A stretch of 60,000 bases of DNA from Owenia fusiformis (Eukaryota; Annelida; Polychaeta; Sabellida; Oweniidae), in assembly GCA_903813345.2 (NCBI GenBank), contig CAIIXF020000003.1, positions 24,569,248 to 24,629,247 of the forward strand, read 5' to 3'. A program made the position numbers and the translations under genes. The notes under the pieces are model-generated. The model was not told where the DNA came from, made no database searches, and saw nothing but the letters and a program-made list of their open reading frames with translations. Below are positions 49,206-60,000 of the stretch, in pieces. The number at the start of each line of letters is the position of its first letter. The stretch's first letter is position 1.

Positions 49206-49790
49206 AAGTCAAAGGCTTTGTAGTTTTAGTGTTTAAAAGTAAAAATTCTGTGACTTTTTATTTGTAGTAAAATATGAAAATAGGCAAAATTTAGTTGTGT
49301 ATTGTGAAATCAGTTTTTGCTTTGTTAATGTGTCTATCTAATTTTAAATAAATTGGATGATCTTTCACAGATCCTAAAGTAAAAACTCTTGTGGCCTCTT
49401 GTTATAGTTGATTGTCAACATATAGGTTTTGAAAAATAAATAACAATATAACAGTGACTTTAATTGTATTTATATTATTTTATTTTTCAATAATTTATTA
49501 ATAAAACTAAATTTCTGACTAGATAATTGTTGCAATTATTTAATAAATGTTCATCAAATTTAAGAGAGACATTTCTATCAAATACCTATTCAAAAAGCAG
49601 AATTCACGTAATTTAATGTGTATTGTTTTATTTACTTCAATAATAATATCCACAAATTACCTCTGTGATCAGTATACATATATATGAATCACTAATATCA
49701 CAAACTAAAAAAGTTACTACATCAATTAAGTATATACTTGTATGTATTTACAAGTTTCCCCATAGCACATGTATGTATATCCAAATATGC
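49206..49790. other. Between LINE tail and GPCR stop
   Basis: AT-rich DNA that probably includes the GPCR 3' UTR on the minus strand. Several TTTATT motifs are candidate polyadenylation signals, and I cannot choose between them. Confidence 0.5.
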
Positions 49791-51047
49791 TTAAAGATGA
49801 CTATTAGATTCATCTTTCCAATTTTCACCGTTCGACACCTTTATGTAAGTCTGTGGACGATTTTGAGCTTTCAGATTGATGTTCATAATAAATTGTTTTT
49901 GACTGTTTCTCCGAGGGCTATTACTGCGACTTCCATATTTATATGCGCTACTTTGTGTCCGAATCATACTGTAACTACTTGTGACACTTGTCATTCTGTG
50001 GAGTTTATTTTTATCCCTTGTACAGAGGCCACAGAACATGTGTTTCATAGTCCGCCTAAATGAACGATTTATAATACAGTACAAAATGAAATTTGCACTG
50101 AAATTGATCGTTTGCATTAAGTTTGTTACAACTTCGATCGTGAGATAAGTGTAATTCTCATCTAAGTTATTTGCGATTATATAGGCCAAATGCTTTATTA
50201 TCTCAGATGGAGCCACAAGCACACAGAACATCACAACAATGGCAACCAGGGTCAAGGTCACTCTATTGCTTGACTCAGATTCACTTGAAGTCTCTCTTTG
50301 AGCATTAGCTGCAAGTCTTTTACGATTAATCTTTGATTGGTGTATTTTCCTCATGAGACAAGCATTGAAAAATATCAACATCACTAATGGCATGAAATTT
50401 CCAAATATCGCCCACACGGCCCTGTAAGCATGGTCAAATTTTGTACTTCCAATAACCATCTGAACCATGCGATAATTAGTTCCATTAACACATGGATCAT
50501 CTGTGTCACTTATAATCGCATATCTCCAAAACACTGGGAGATTGAAGAGGATCGACACAATGAAGACGGATGTAATGGCAAATTTTGTTCTCCCTAAAGT
50601 GATGATCTTCCTTGACTTCAATGGATGACATATCGCCAAATATCTTTCCGTTGCTAGATTGACAGTTAGCCATGTGCTGATCATGATAAAAATATTGATA
50701 ATTGCAGCACTGTATATGCCGTAATATAGCATAAATCCTTTATTTTCAAAGCTATTGTCATGTGGCAGAAATGTTGTTGGGAATGCACAAAGGCAAAACA
50801 TTGCATCGGCAAAAGCTAATGCAATCAAACAAATATTTGCAGATCGTTCCATATTCTTAAGCGAACGTTGAATGCGCTTTCCAGTCAATATGATCAAGTT
50901 TAAGACATTTCCCAAGAATCCAAATCCACATACAAGGGGAAGACCAAACCGGTAAACCACATACTGAATCTGTTTGTATGCGTAAGGGTCTCCAGTAGCC
51001 TGAGTTGACTGATGAGTAATATTTTCTAGTTCTTTTCCGCAATTCAT
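49791..51047 (-). CDS. Class A (rhodopsin-family) GPCR, FMRFamide/myoinhibitory-peptide receptor-like
   Basis: This single open exon of 418 residues has seven hydrophobic segments: about 32-55, 70-92, 111-134, 155-178, 212-232, 264-286 and 302-325. Family marks are GN at 46-47 in TM1, LAFAD with Asp81 in TM2, ERY at 134-136 closing TM3, Pro280 in TM6 and NFILY at 319-323 in place of NPxxY. N-glycosylation sequons lie at Asn9, Asn188 and Asn298. Cys339 and Cys342 after helix 8 are candidate palmitoylation sites, and the tail from 343 to 418 is Ser/Thr rich. The NFILYC ending and a TM6 without Trp recall FMRFamide and sex-peptide/myoinhibitory-peptide receptors, so I infer a plasma-membrane neuropeptide receptor; the ligand cannot be read from sequence. 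The start is the first in-frame ATG, 22 bases inside a good splice acceptor. The usual Cys at the outer end of TM3 is absent: position 3.25 is Gly110. Confidence 0.93.
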   Translation of the reverse strand: MNCGKELENITHQSTQATGDPYAYKQIQYVVYRFGLPLVCGFGFLGNVLNLIILTGKRIQRSLKNMERSANICLIALAFADAMFCLCAFPTTFLPHDNSFENKGFMLYYGIYSAAIINIFIMISTWLTVNLATERYLAICHPLKSRKIITLGRTKFAITSVFIVSILFNLPVFWRYAIISDTDDPCVNGTNYRMVQMVIGSTKFDHAYRAVWAIFGNFMPLVMLIFFNACLMRKIHQSKINRKRLAANAQRETSSESESSNRVTLTLVAIVVMFCVLVAPSEIIKHLAYIIANNLDENYTYLTIEVVTNLMQTINFSANFILYCIINRSFRRTMKHMFCGLCTRDKNKLHRMTSVTSSYSMIRTQSSAYKYGSRSNSPRRNSQKQFIMNINLKAQNRPQTYIKVSNGENWKDESNSHL

Positions 51048-51071
51048 CTTAACTGTAGAATTGTATTCACT
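51048..51071 (-). promoter_or_regulatory. Predicted 3' splice acceptor and 5' UTR of the GPCR gene
   Basis: On the minus strand a pyrimidine-rich stretch ending CTCTATTTCCAG lies just upstream of the GPCR start, with the AG at 51071-51070. The remaining 22 bases to the ATG would be exonic 5' UTR. This suggests that the promoter and at least one non-coding exon lie farther upstream, above 51.1 kb; I could not place them. Confidence 0.5.
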
Positions 51072-52631
51072 GGAAATAGAGCAAAATGTTAAATAAGAAA
51101 GAACATATACTATTTTTATTGGGGATTTACATGATAAATGACTATTAGTTTGCTATTTTTAAAATTTCAAATGGTAATCTCATTTAAAAACACTGGGAAA
51201 TTAAACAAGTTTGACTTACTACTTAAAGTTTATTTTACTGTAATCAGAATACATCCAAAAGAAAAAGTATGTACATGTATTTTATTTTAAGTTAACAATT
51301 TCTATTAATTACTGTATGATGCTTAAGCCATATTTGTAAAGGAATATTTTTTATTGTCATGATATACTGTTTTGTTGCATGCAAGAATATAAATAAATGT
51401 TGAAGTTAATACTACAATAACTTCCATGATAGTATCACATTCATTTTCTCAATATAACCTTTTCTAGTAGGATAAAAGTGTCATTAACGATTAGTTTATA
51501 GTTTTGATATTTAGGTTTGTCTTTTATTAGAATTTTAAAGTTAACTTAATCTTCTAGCTACTTTATAAAGCTGTGACATCCCTTCCAAAAAAGTTAAATA
51601 AAAACAACTTAATTTTCAAATTTTTTTATTGCATGCTGCACTCATATAATTACAAATACGGAATAAAAACTGTATTGAAATAATCATGTTCAAAAAATTG
51701 TCATCTTCTATTTGATCTGCCTGCTAACCTAAGGCTAAGGCTTGAATAAAAGTGTATGTTCCTACTGACTAGTAGAACCCTAGATTTATAGGATATCTAA
51801 GGATTTTTATATTTATTCTACTTAAACTTTTATCACCTATGCAATTCTGAAGGAAGACATTCATTGACAATTTTGATATTAAATATTGCCTTTTCCTTTT
51901 ATTAAATGCCTCTCGACTATTTCCTTTTCACAATTTCCTGTAGTTCTAAAAGAACCTATATAAGTTAGTTGTAAGATAGGTATTGAAAAGAATTATCTAT
52001 GTTTTTGCACGTTGACTATAATGTGATTCTTGATAAACACAAATGGCTCCTGGGGCTTGACACAATGTTAATAAATAGATACATAGCATGATAGGCTTTA
52101 ACCAGCTGAGCTGTGTCCTTCAAGTTAGAGACAAAGATAGGGCAGTTGAGGAATGTATAACCACAAGTTCAAAAAGGGGAAGACAAGAATCACAAGACAC
52201 TGCACACAGAAAATATATGAATGTAGCCAGGCATAAAGGAAAAAGTAAACCTATTATTTTGTATACATAGATCCATAGACACATCCATCAAATGCAACCA
52301 ATGTGTGTTAAACAAAATAAATAGGCAAATAAAAATGCCTTTGATCTCAGTAATTGACAATACCGGGGATAATTGTAGAGTAAAATGATTTCCTGAAATT
52401 CAATGAGACATCTGTCTTGACAATGCATGATCCTCTTAGTTCTAGACAAAAATTATATTAGTTTTGAAGTTATTCTGTTGATGATGAAAGTTTCAAGATA
52501 TATGAAATATCTACCTTTCTGATTTTGTTTGATGAACCTGTATTCATTTAAAAATGCCCACCCAAATGTTTTAATAATAAGATCTCTTTGCAATGTATTA
52601 TTAAAATTGTTAAGCAGTAGATCATAATTAT
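51072..52631. other. Upstream of the GPCR; likely 5' UTR intron
   Basis: Given the splice acceptor at 51071-51070 this is probably intronic for the GPCR. I found no convincing donor, first exon or promoter. Confidence 0.4.
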
Positions 52632-52702
52632 ACAGGATGTCCATAAAGTCACTTAACACAGACTTTTTACTGTAATTGTAGAGATTTTATGGACACCATG
52701 TA
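52632..52702. repeat. 71-bp TA-bounded hairpin with mariner-like ends
   Basis: TACAGGATGTCCATAAAGTC on the left mirrors GATTTTATGGACACCATGTA on the right. The TACAGGRTGTCC end is typical of mariner-type elements. The same end motif appears singly near 35585 and 36365. Confidence 0.65.
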
Positions 52703-52990
52703 CAATTATGATATTGACGTTATCATTTGTGCAATCACGACTTTCCTGTGGCCTTGTTGCCTCAAAATTGTCCTTAGAAACACATGGTGCTATTCCAAGA
52801 AAACAGTGGAACATTAAGTTAGTTAAATCGAAAGAAATAGAGATTTTATGGACCATATGGACAATTATGATATTGACGTTATCATTTGTGCTATCACGAC
52901 TTTCTGTGGCCTTGTTGCCTGAAAATTGTACTTAGAAACACATGGTGCTATTCCAGGAAAACAAAAAGTTAGTTAAATCGAAAGAAGTAA
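52680..52990. repeat. 158-bp direct tandem duplication
   Basis: AGAGATTTTATGGAC, ACAATTATGATATTGACGTT and AACACATGGTGCTATTCCA occur twice, starting near 52680 and 52840. The second copy is slightly shorter. The duplicated unit includes the right end of the hairpin just upstream. Confidence 0.9.
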
Positions 52991-53503
52991 GCACAAATCA
53001 ACCTGAAATAATAGTTATAAACTTATCACCAAAGAGTCGATACCTAAAAGATACCTTTAAGAGTTGAATTGATTCTATGTTATGATATTACAATGACATA
53101 TCAGTCACTACAAAATACACTTAGAATAAACTAGTGAATACAAAAATACAAAGTAATTGTAAAATGCAACTATAATTCTACAGTACTTCATTATACTCTT
53201 TACTTTTTATTAACCTAATAATTAAAATGCTTCATGGCGGGAATTAAACTAATTAAACGTAGTAAGTTGTCTCTTGTTAGCATAAGTAAATTATTTAAAT
53301 AGCAGTGATTTAATTGTTATTAATATGCAAAGTATCATGCTTTATCTATAAGTGTCTTTCATAAGTAATCTTCCTCTATTCAGATCCTTTATATTCTACT
53401 GAGTATTCTATCTATATACAATATATACATATAATAAAATTTAAATAAAAACACAAGATGACTTCATTTCGTTGCAACTAGTTTCTTCAAATCCAATATA
53501 TAC

Positions 53504-54610
53504 ATAGTAGCCCGGACAGAATTGTTCAATGGTCACTTTTTCTTTAATAACTTTTTCAATTTTCAGTTCTATCAAAAACGAATCACATATTTGAAAACTA
53601 AAGTAAAATTCTGACATACAAAAAAATTATTTAAGGAATATCTCTTCTTTTATAAATATTATTGGCGTTTATGGAATGAGTGACGCAAATGCATAATTCA
53701 TCATTTTGCCTCATATTCGTTCAAAAATGGCTGCATGTTTCATGAATTTGAATGTTCAGTTGAAAAAGTTAATATTCAAGAAATGTCATAGGCCTATGAA
53801 GTCATGTAGACTGCTGCTTTGGTATGTGGTAATGAGTGCATTTAAAACCATTGTTTTAAATTGAATTTTATGTATACTTGAAAAAGTTCATATATTGTAT
53901 GTACTGTATATTGGTAGTGTCGCAGGGCAACGTTTTTTGGCCATTCAATTGTGTCCCCTACAGTTTAACCTGTGCAGCTTTAGAGTCGTACTTTCGTCGT
54001 ACATCGTTTTTAACGCCTTTTCTAGTCAAACGCCTCTCGGCCCATCTTTATATGCATGTGAATTGTTCTTGAGCTTTTCAAGGGCCTCTGAGATGGATGT
54101 TTAGGCCTCTTGAAAATATTGGGGACCTAATCTCAGTCTCATCACACCCCGCACTTTAGGGGGCCACCTTTTCACATCCTCATGAACACAGCTCCCATAT
54201 ATTGCAGTAGAGCTGAGTTCAAGGTCATTTGCAGGGAGTTTGACTTCTTGTATTTGATTATTGGTCAGTTGCTGTATTTCATGGATCCATCAGAAATGTA
54301 ATGATGGCAGCATGACCCTATAGGCATATGACATTTTCTAAAATTGACTTTCAACTAAACATTCAAATTCACGAAACATGCTGCTATTTTTGAACAAATA
54401 TGAGACAAAATGATGAATTATGTATTTGCGTCACTCATACTTTGAACGCCTATAATATTAATAAATTAAGAGATGTTCCTTAAATAATTTTTTTGTATGT
54501 CAGAATTTTACTCTAGTTTTCAAATATGGGATCGGTTTTTGATAGAACTGAAAATTGAAAAAGTTATTAAAGAAAAAGTGACCATTGAACAATTCTGTCC
54601 GGGCTACTAT
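53504..54610. mobile_element. 1.1-kb element with long (about 290-bp) terminal inverted repeats
   Basis: The left end TAGTAGCCCGGACAGAATTG at 53506 is matched in reverse complement at 54589-54608. Pairing continues inward through GTGACGCAAATGCATAATTC to about 53800 and back from about 54330. TA borders are possible. The unique centre (about 53800-54330) is less AT-rich and has 64- and 69-codon overlapping frames with no recognisable domain. Confidence 0.8.
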
Positions 54611-56201
54611 ATATGTATAAACCTGATATAATCTGAAAATCTTGCTATAATTAACTATGCATCATTTTGATTTCAGTGATTTTTTAATATGTAAAAATAT
54701 TATGCTTACTTTATTAGTGTTTTCTATCATTCATCCTTGTTAAGATCCACTGTATTTAGTATACTATTATATAAGATGATGAAAATCCATGCATTCTCTA
54801 TACACATATATATTCTTGTTGTGATAAATACATTTTATTCTGCTGTCATGTATATATGCAAGAGTGTGTATACATGTGTGTTATGCCATGATATACTATA
54901 TTGGTATTCCTACTCATTAACAGCTTTGTGACGTATTTGGCAGTGGTACAAAATATATAAGTTACGATATTACAGAGACTAAGACATATGCCGCATCTTT
55001 ATTACTTTATATAATGCTCACTGTTTATTTATAATGCTTTATCGTTAATAATGCAGTTCCCTGAGTTCTTGAGTCAGTTCCTTTACAAATCATAACTTAT
55101 CAAAATCTGCTAAGATATTCAAAGGTGTTGTTATTAATGCATACTTTTTCATATTGGATGATATTTGATTGACATATTTATTTAAATGTTATGAATGCAG
55201 ACATAATATGAGACAGATTTACTTTACACAGGTGTAATAGATGAGACTTGTTCATTAAGCTCCATTTGCATATTTCACCTTTTTAGTTATTAAATGATTG
55301 ACAACTTATGCGCCTAGATAAATACATGTTCTTTATAGTCAGAGTTACAGTAAATGAAAGCACAGAATGAACTCCTATAGAAGCCAATTTGAAGGGTCTA
55401 AATGTTTCGTCGTTGGTTCAATGGTGTTTTACCTCTTTCCATACTGAATTTAACCATAAATGAAGTCCTTTGAAGAAGGATGGTCTTGTTTTGGAGACAT
55501 GAAGTCACACATAATTTAATTTTGAAATATTTTATTTCATTTACATATAACTGGTATGTTAGAATAGATCATGACACTAAGGGGTATGTGATGATGAATA
55601 TTAATAATATAGACAGGATCTATATTAGAAATCAAATTTTAAACTTAATGTATCACCATTTAAAAAAATGTAAAATTTCAATAGGAATTGAGTGAAGTAT
55701 TGTGGTACAAAGAACATTTTGCAATAACTTACAAGGTGGTCACATGATTTTGTCACATTAAGGCCTTGTCTAACTCTGCTTTACTAATACCGTCCAGTCT
55801 TCTTCTCTTTGCTACTGGTGCTTATATATTTATCTCTTCCCAATAAGTGTTGAATTGTGGATGAACTTTTCAAGCTGTTAAATGTCCAAGAGACATACAT
55901 GTAAAGGATGCCTTAAGTGTTATTCCAATGAGTACTTTTAATTCAAACTTTAGTTACACTAGGCATGGGTAATTATTGGATAAATCATAGCTTAAATCAG
56001 CTTATCATAGTTATTCAATAATGTATCATCATTTTGATATTGATTGGTTGAAAGCTTCCTCGGCCTGATCGTAGATTAAAAGTTGTGTCAATAAAAACTC
56101 TTTCAAAATTAGTAATCACAACAATTCTTCCCTAATCTGCTATACCATGATGTTTTGCAGGAAGAGAATTTTTGGAAGGAATAAGATATTTATCATTACA
56201 T
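54611..56201. other. No gene recognised
   Basis: AT-rich sequence. Frames of 64 and 71 codons have no recognisable domain. Confidence 0.6.
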
Positions 56202-56956
56202 TAGAGAATCTTCGTTATAAGTTGTTTCAAAAACTTATACGTATACTTATAGTTTAAAGGGTCTTGTCAAACTAAAATCAATTCAAATTGATTTTCATAA
56301 TCTGTACCAAGTGGGGCATAACTTTTTGCTAGTGTCAATTATGAACACGATAAACTAAACGCTAGTTGACGGGTCCTTGTAGTGTACGATAAACAAGACC
56401 CTTTAAAGTGAATCACTACACGAACGAGTCGATCATTTCAAAGTTCTCATGAAATTATAAGGTCAATTGTTAAGTTTTTACATATAAAAGGGCCTTTATA
56501 CGCAGATTATAAACTTACAGAGTTGGATCTCCGCATAGTATATGTGTGGACCTACACTGTACTGACCAGAATGGCTTATTAAAATTAATCAGCTGAATAG
56601 GCATAGTATCCAATCAAACAGCTCGACTCATTCATTAGCTGAACTAATTCTCCCTTCGTTATTTCTACAAGGTGATTCAAAACGATCATCTAATCTACAA
56701 AAAATATATTTGTGAGTAGATAAATCTGTAAAACCCGTGTGCTATATCAGCCTATTTGATTCTAGAAAACACATATGACACAACTAAACATGCTTTACAT
56801 CAAGGGGGTACGGATGGTATGCCATTGGCCCTTTTTATTACCGTCCTAGGAGATATTTCCCGACGAATTAGGAAATTATGAAACACCTTGTTTATTGGGT
56901 TTATAAGTATAAGTATATGTATAAGTTTTTAAAAAACTTATAACGAAAATTCTCTA
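56202..56956. mobile_element. 751-bp TA-flanked element with nested inner palindrome
   Basis: The ends GAGAATCTTCGTTATAAGTT and, reverse-complemented, GAGAATTTTCGTTATAAGTT continue for about 50 bp, with TA on both sides. Inside, TTTAAAGGGTCTTGT at 56253-56267 is exactly inverted at 56393-56407, suggesting a second element of about 155 bp nested in the first. Confidence 0.75.
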
Positions 56957-58112
56957 TTATCACATTATCTTTGAATAATGTTTTTGTTTAAGGTGAAATA
57001 ATAAAACAAATACAGTAACCATAGAGACAATTAATGCAATGATATTTCATCATCATTCATTAAGCAGAATATTACCATTACATATCTCAAAAAATTCCAT
57101 GAAAACATTAAAACGTAAAAAACTTGATTTTCCTGGTTTGTTGACTCTATTATGGTGGTACATGTAGCTATCAAGATCAAATTAAAGTTTAATGTTGCCA
57201 AAGAATTAAAGGGGATCCTCTGAAACATGTATCAGTTATGACATAATTTTTTTTTCTCTTTCATTTATTGATAGAAGTAAAGATGGACAATTTTTCCAAA
57301 ATAAAATCCTAAATATGACAGAAACAGTTTGGATTAGTTATTCTCTTGCATGCTATCTTCTATAATGTTAAACAACACTTCTGCAGGATACAGTATTACA
57401 TATACATGCTTCATAACATACAGTGTTGCTTAAGTTAACAAAAATATCAAGAAGTGATAATTATGATAATGAAGTTATTATTCAAATTTCCTGTGTTTCT
57501 ATAAACAACGTTAGATAACAAATTATTTATTGCATTTTTAGCCTGCTTGGTGAGCTATTGCTAATCAACATTTATAATTAAAACAAGGCAAAAGTAATTG
57601 ATTCTTTGGCTACATATTGAAAATCGCTCCCCTTTGATGGAATCTCAGGGCATATTGTTAGCAGATGATGTGCATCTAAATCCAAACATTGATTAAATGA
57701 GATTTTCAATTTCCTATGAGCTTAGTAAATCATTAAAATATAATTGAATTCAACTCTTGCTGGCACATTTTTTGTGCCTAGTATTTGGACCGCAGTGAAC
57801 TGTGTAATTTGCTACAAATCTCATGGATACATTTTTGAAAATCTTTTTAATTAGTTTTCTGTCTTATGTGTGCTGTGGATGTGATTTTTAACTGCAAGAG
57901 TCCTGCAAGATAAAGTTCCAATTTCCCCTTTCCTATTTTTCAGTGTCCATTTTCAATGTTTGTCCATTTCCTGTTTCCTAATCTATATCTTGAATTTTAT
58001 GCATAATGAACTTCTAACCAGTGCTAGCATTGAAAGTGTTTGGTTCATAGAATCTTCATACAAATCTGTTTTCAGTACTTACAACAAAACGCAAGTTCAT
58101 TGTCAGACTGCA
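56957..58112. other. No gene recognised
   Basis: AT-rich sequence with no repeat structure I could see. Confidence 0.6.
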
Positions 58113-58345
58113 TAGGGCTGTAAATAAACCCTTAATAGTTTAAGTAAATATATCATATATTTGAGATATAAGAGAGGAATTATCATATAAGGCTGTCAAT
58201 TAACCCTTAATAGTTAGTCAATATATCATATATTTGAGATATAAGAGATGAATTATCATATAAGGCTGTTAATAAACCTTTGATAGTTAGTCAATATATC
58301 ATATATTTGAGATATAAGAGAGGAATTATCATATAACCCCTTTGC
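58113..58345. repeat. Roughly 74-bp tandem triplication
   Basis: GGCTGT followed by AATAGTT, AATATATCATATATTTGAGA and GAATTATCATATAA occurs three times, with GGCTGT starts near 58117, 58191 and 58264. Confidence 0.9.
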
Positions 58346-58685
58346 AGTTCAATTGATATGCATCAAAGTAGGAATAAGTACATCGTTAATAAGAGTAACA
58401 AGTACTTGTTTAAAACACAAAACATACTTGAGGACATACTCGAGGGATAAATATACTTGTAGGGCTCTATTCTCCATACAAATCCACATGAAAAAATTCT
58501 CATAATTTGATTATTATCTGGTCAATGCTCTATATCATTGCATGTCTTTGGGTAGGATTCTCTAGAGGCTTAATTATGAGGCAAATCTGTTACATGTAAG
58601 TTTGGTTTTCCAATTTTTTTTTTCTCAAATATTTTCTTTTTAGCTTTCTAATTATCACTAGTAGTGTTTTTAAGTAAAACTCAAG

Positions 58686-59305
58686 TATGAGGGGTGATCA
58701 ATAAGTAATGGACGCTTTTTTACTCAGATACTTTTTATAGACTAATCCCTTTGATTTTCCTACCAGTGATACGTCATTCAATTATCTATCAATTACAAAA
58801 TATGTAATATATGTTGATATATCCTTATTTCCGTGAAGGAGAGACAGGTACCCCGCGACCGACAATAGGGTAATTCATGACCATAATGAATGGTTTGTTT
58901 TGTTCAGCCTGCATTCAACTGCATTGCATGTTAAACAAGCTAAAATAGCTTCTGAATGTTTGACGTCATGTCGGTCCCGGGGTACCTACACATCCTTCAC
59001 GGAAATAAAGATACATCAAAACATATTACATGTTTTGTTTTCAAATATTCGGAGTTGATAGATAATTGAATGATGTATTACTGGAAAGCAAATTGAAAGG
59101 ATTGGTCTATATATATAACTTTTATTGACATATTATATGGACATAGCATGATTACATTAGTCAGAACTATAGTAAATTATATGTCTAAACTACACCAACT
59201 AAACTAAAAAAAAATACAAAAAATGTATAAAAATATATAAGGTAACAATAATAGTAAAAGCATCTGTGTAAAAAAGCATCCATTACTTATTGATCACCTC
59301 TCGCA
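58686..59305. mobile_element. Mariner-like foldback element with internal insertion
   Basis: The left end GAGGGGTGATCAATAAGTAA is mirrored by TTATTGATCACCTCTC at about 59288-59302, with TA before the left end and a mutated CA after the right. The arms also mirror over GATAGATAATTGA and GGTACCCC. The right arm carries about 160 extra bases (about 59110-59270) that the related copy at 37.7 kb lacks. Confidence 0.8.
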
Positions 59306-60000
59306 TGTTTATTTCTCAAGATTTCGTTATTATTCTTTGCTCATTTGTACTCATTGACCCATTCCTTTGCTGGAAAGTAATGATTTTCAGTTGCAGATAT
59401 CTCAGCCTCATTAGGTAAGTGTCTGGCAATAATGTACCTTTGCTGTTCCTTAAGTTTATGTATCAACATCAATTAAAACACACAGATTGCTATCTAAAAT
59501 ATGAACATACAAAATTCCCCTTAAATATCTTTATTTTACGATGAGAAAGCACAATATTCAAAATCATGAGTTTAGACCAACGGAGGACAAACGGTCATTT
59601 TTGGCACATAACATTACATAATGACTGTGAGTTTTGAAAAATACTAATTCAGGGACATACCCTGGCAGCAAATATGAAGAAGAATCAGGAAGAGTAAAGA
59701 GTAACTCAGGTAATTCAAATAAAACAGTCGCAGACAGTCTGGAGGACATGTTGGCCAATTAAATGATGTCTCGTGATCAGACAATTAGACTTGATTAATG
59801 AACCCTAAAATTGCATAACTATGACACACTAGAGGCCATATCAACTATAAATAAAGTTAACTTGACATGATTTTCTTTGTTTATGTCTATTATCAGGAAA
59901 TCTTACTGATTATTGGAATTTACAGATGACTTAAAGAAAATATTATACAGATTTCTATTAAATTAATTATAGTTCTGTTTGCTTTGAAAACAATAAGATG
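59306..60000. other. No gene recognised
   Basis: A 64-codon minus-strand frame at 59564-59758 (MANMSSRLSATVLFELPELL then a Ser/Pro-rich end) has no known domain. The window ends in AT-rich DNA. Confidence 0.55.

Overview
The window looks like AT-rich, CpG-poor, gene-sparse nuclear DNA from an animal. It shows a GT-AG spliced gene, a peptide-type rhodopsin-family GPCR, a DUF268-family membrane protein, a decayed non-LTR retrotransposon, tRNA-derived SINE heads and many non-autonomous DNA transposons. The LINE type, the DUF268 gene and the abundance of foldback elements fit a marine lophotrochozoan such as a mollusc. That assignment is inference; no marker fixes the species. Nothing resembles a prokaryotic operon, CRISPR array, phage or virus.

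Layout. 1-22.6 kb: no gene recognised. It holds an 849-bp foldback palindrome (1113-1961), several inverted-repeat elements, a Mutator-like element with a 9-bp target duplication (15721-16218), SINE pieces and small tandem duplications. 22.6-25.3 kb: a (CCGT)n tract leads into a tandem array rich in ATGGCCGCCAT palindromes. The array is split by a 1.57-kb transposon, which is itself split by a 446-bp foldback MITE with an 8-bp target duplication. 25.3-43.8 kb: a piggyBac-derived remnant with TTAA ends (27863-28559), a 60-bp minisatellite, foldback elements, a 23-G run, a 17-bp minisatellite open in several frames, and a local duplication whose two copies form filled and empty sites for a palindromic MITE.

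43.9-51.1 kb is the gene-bearing part. A two-exon DUF268 gene lies on the minus strand (45084-43896, 337 residues, N-terminal signal anchor). A LINE reverse-transcriptase pseudogene lies on the plus strand (about 46960-49205). A GPCR with a single coding exon lies on the minus strand (51047-49791), with a probable spliced 5' UTR.

51.1-60 kb: a tandem duplication, a 1.1-kb element with long terminal inverted repeats (53506-54608), a 751-bp element with a nested inner palindrome (56204-56954), a 74-bp tandem triplication and a mariner-like foldback element (58688-59303) related to a half copy at 37.7 kb.

The DUF268 gene and the GPCR share a strand but show no sign of acting together. The main content is a layered record of mobile-element insertions, several datable relative to one another by nesting or by empty sites.
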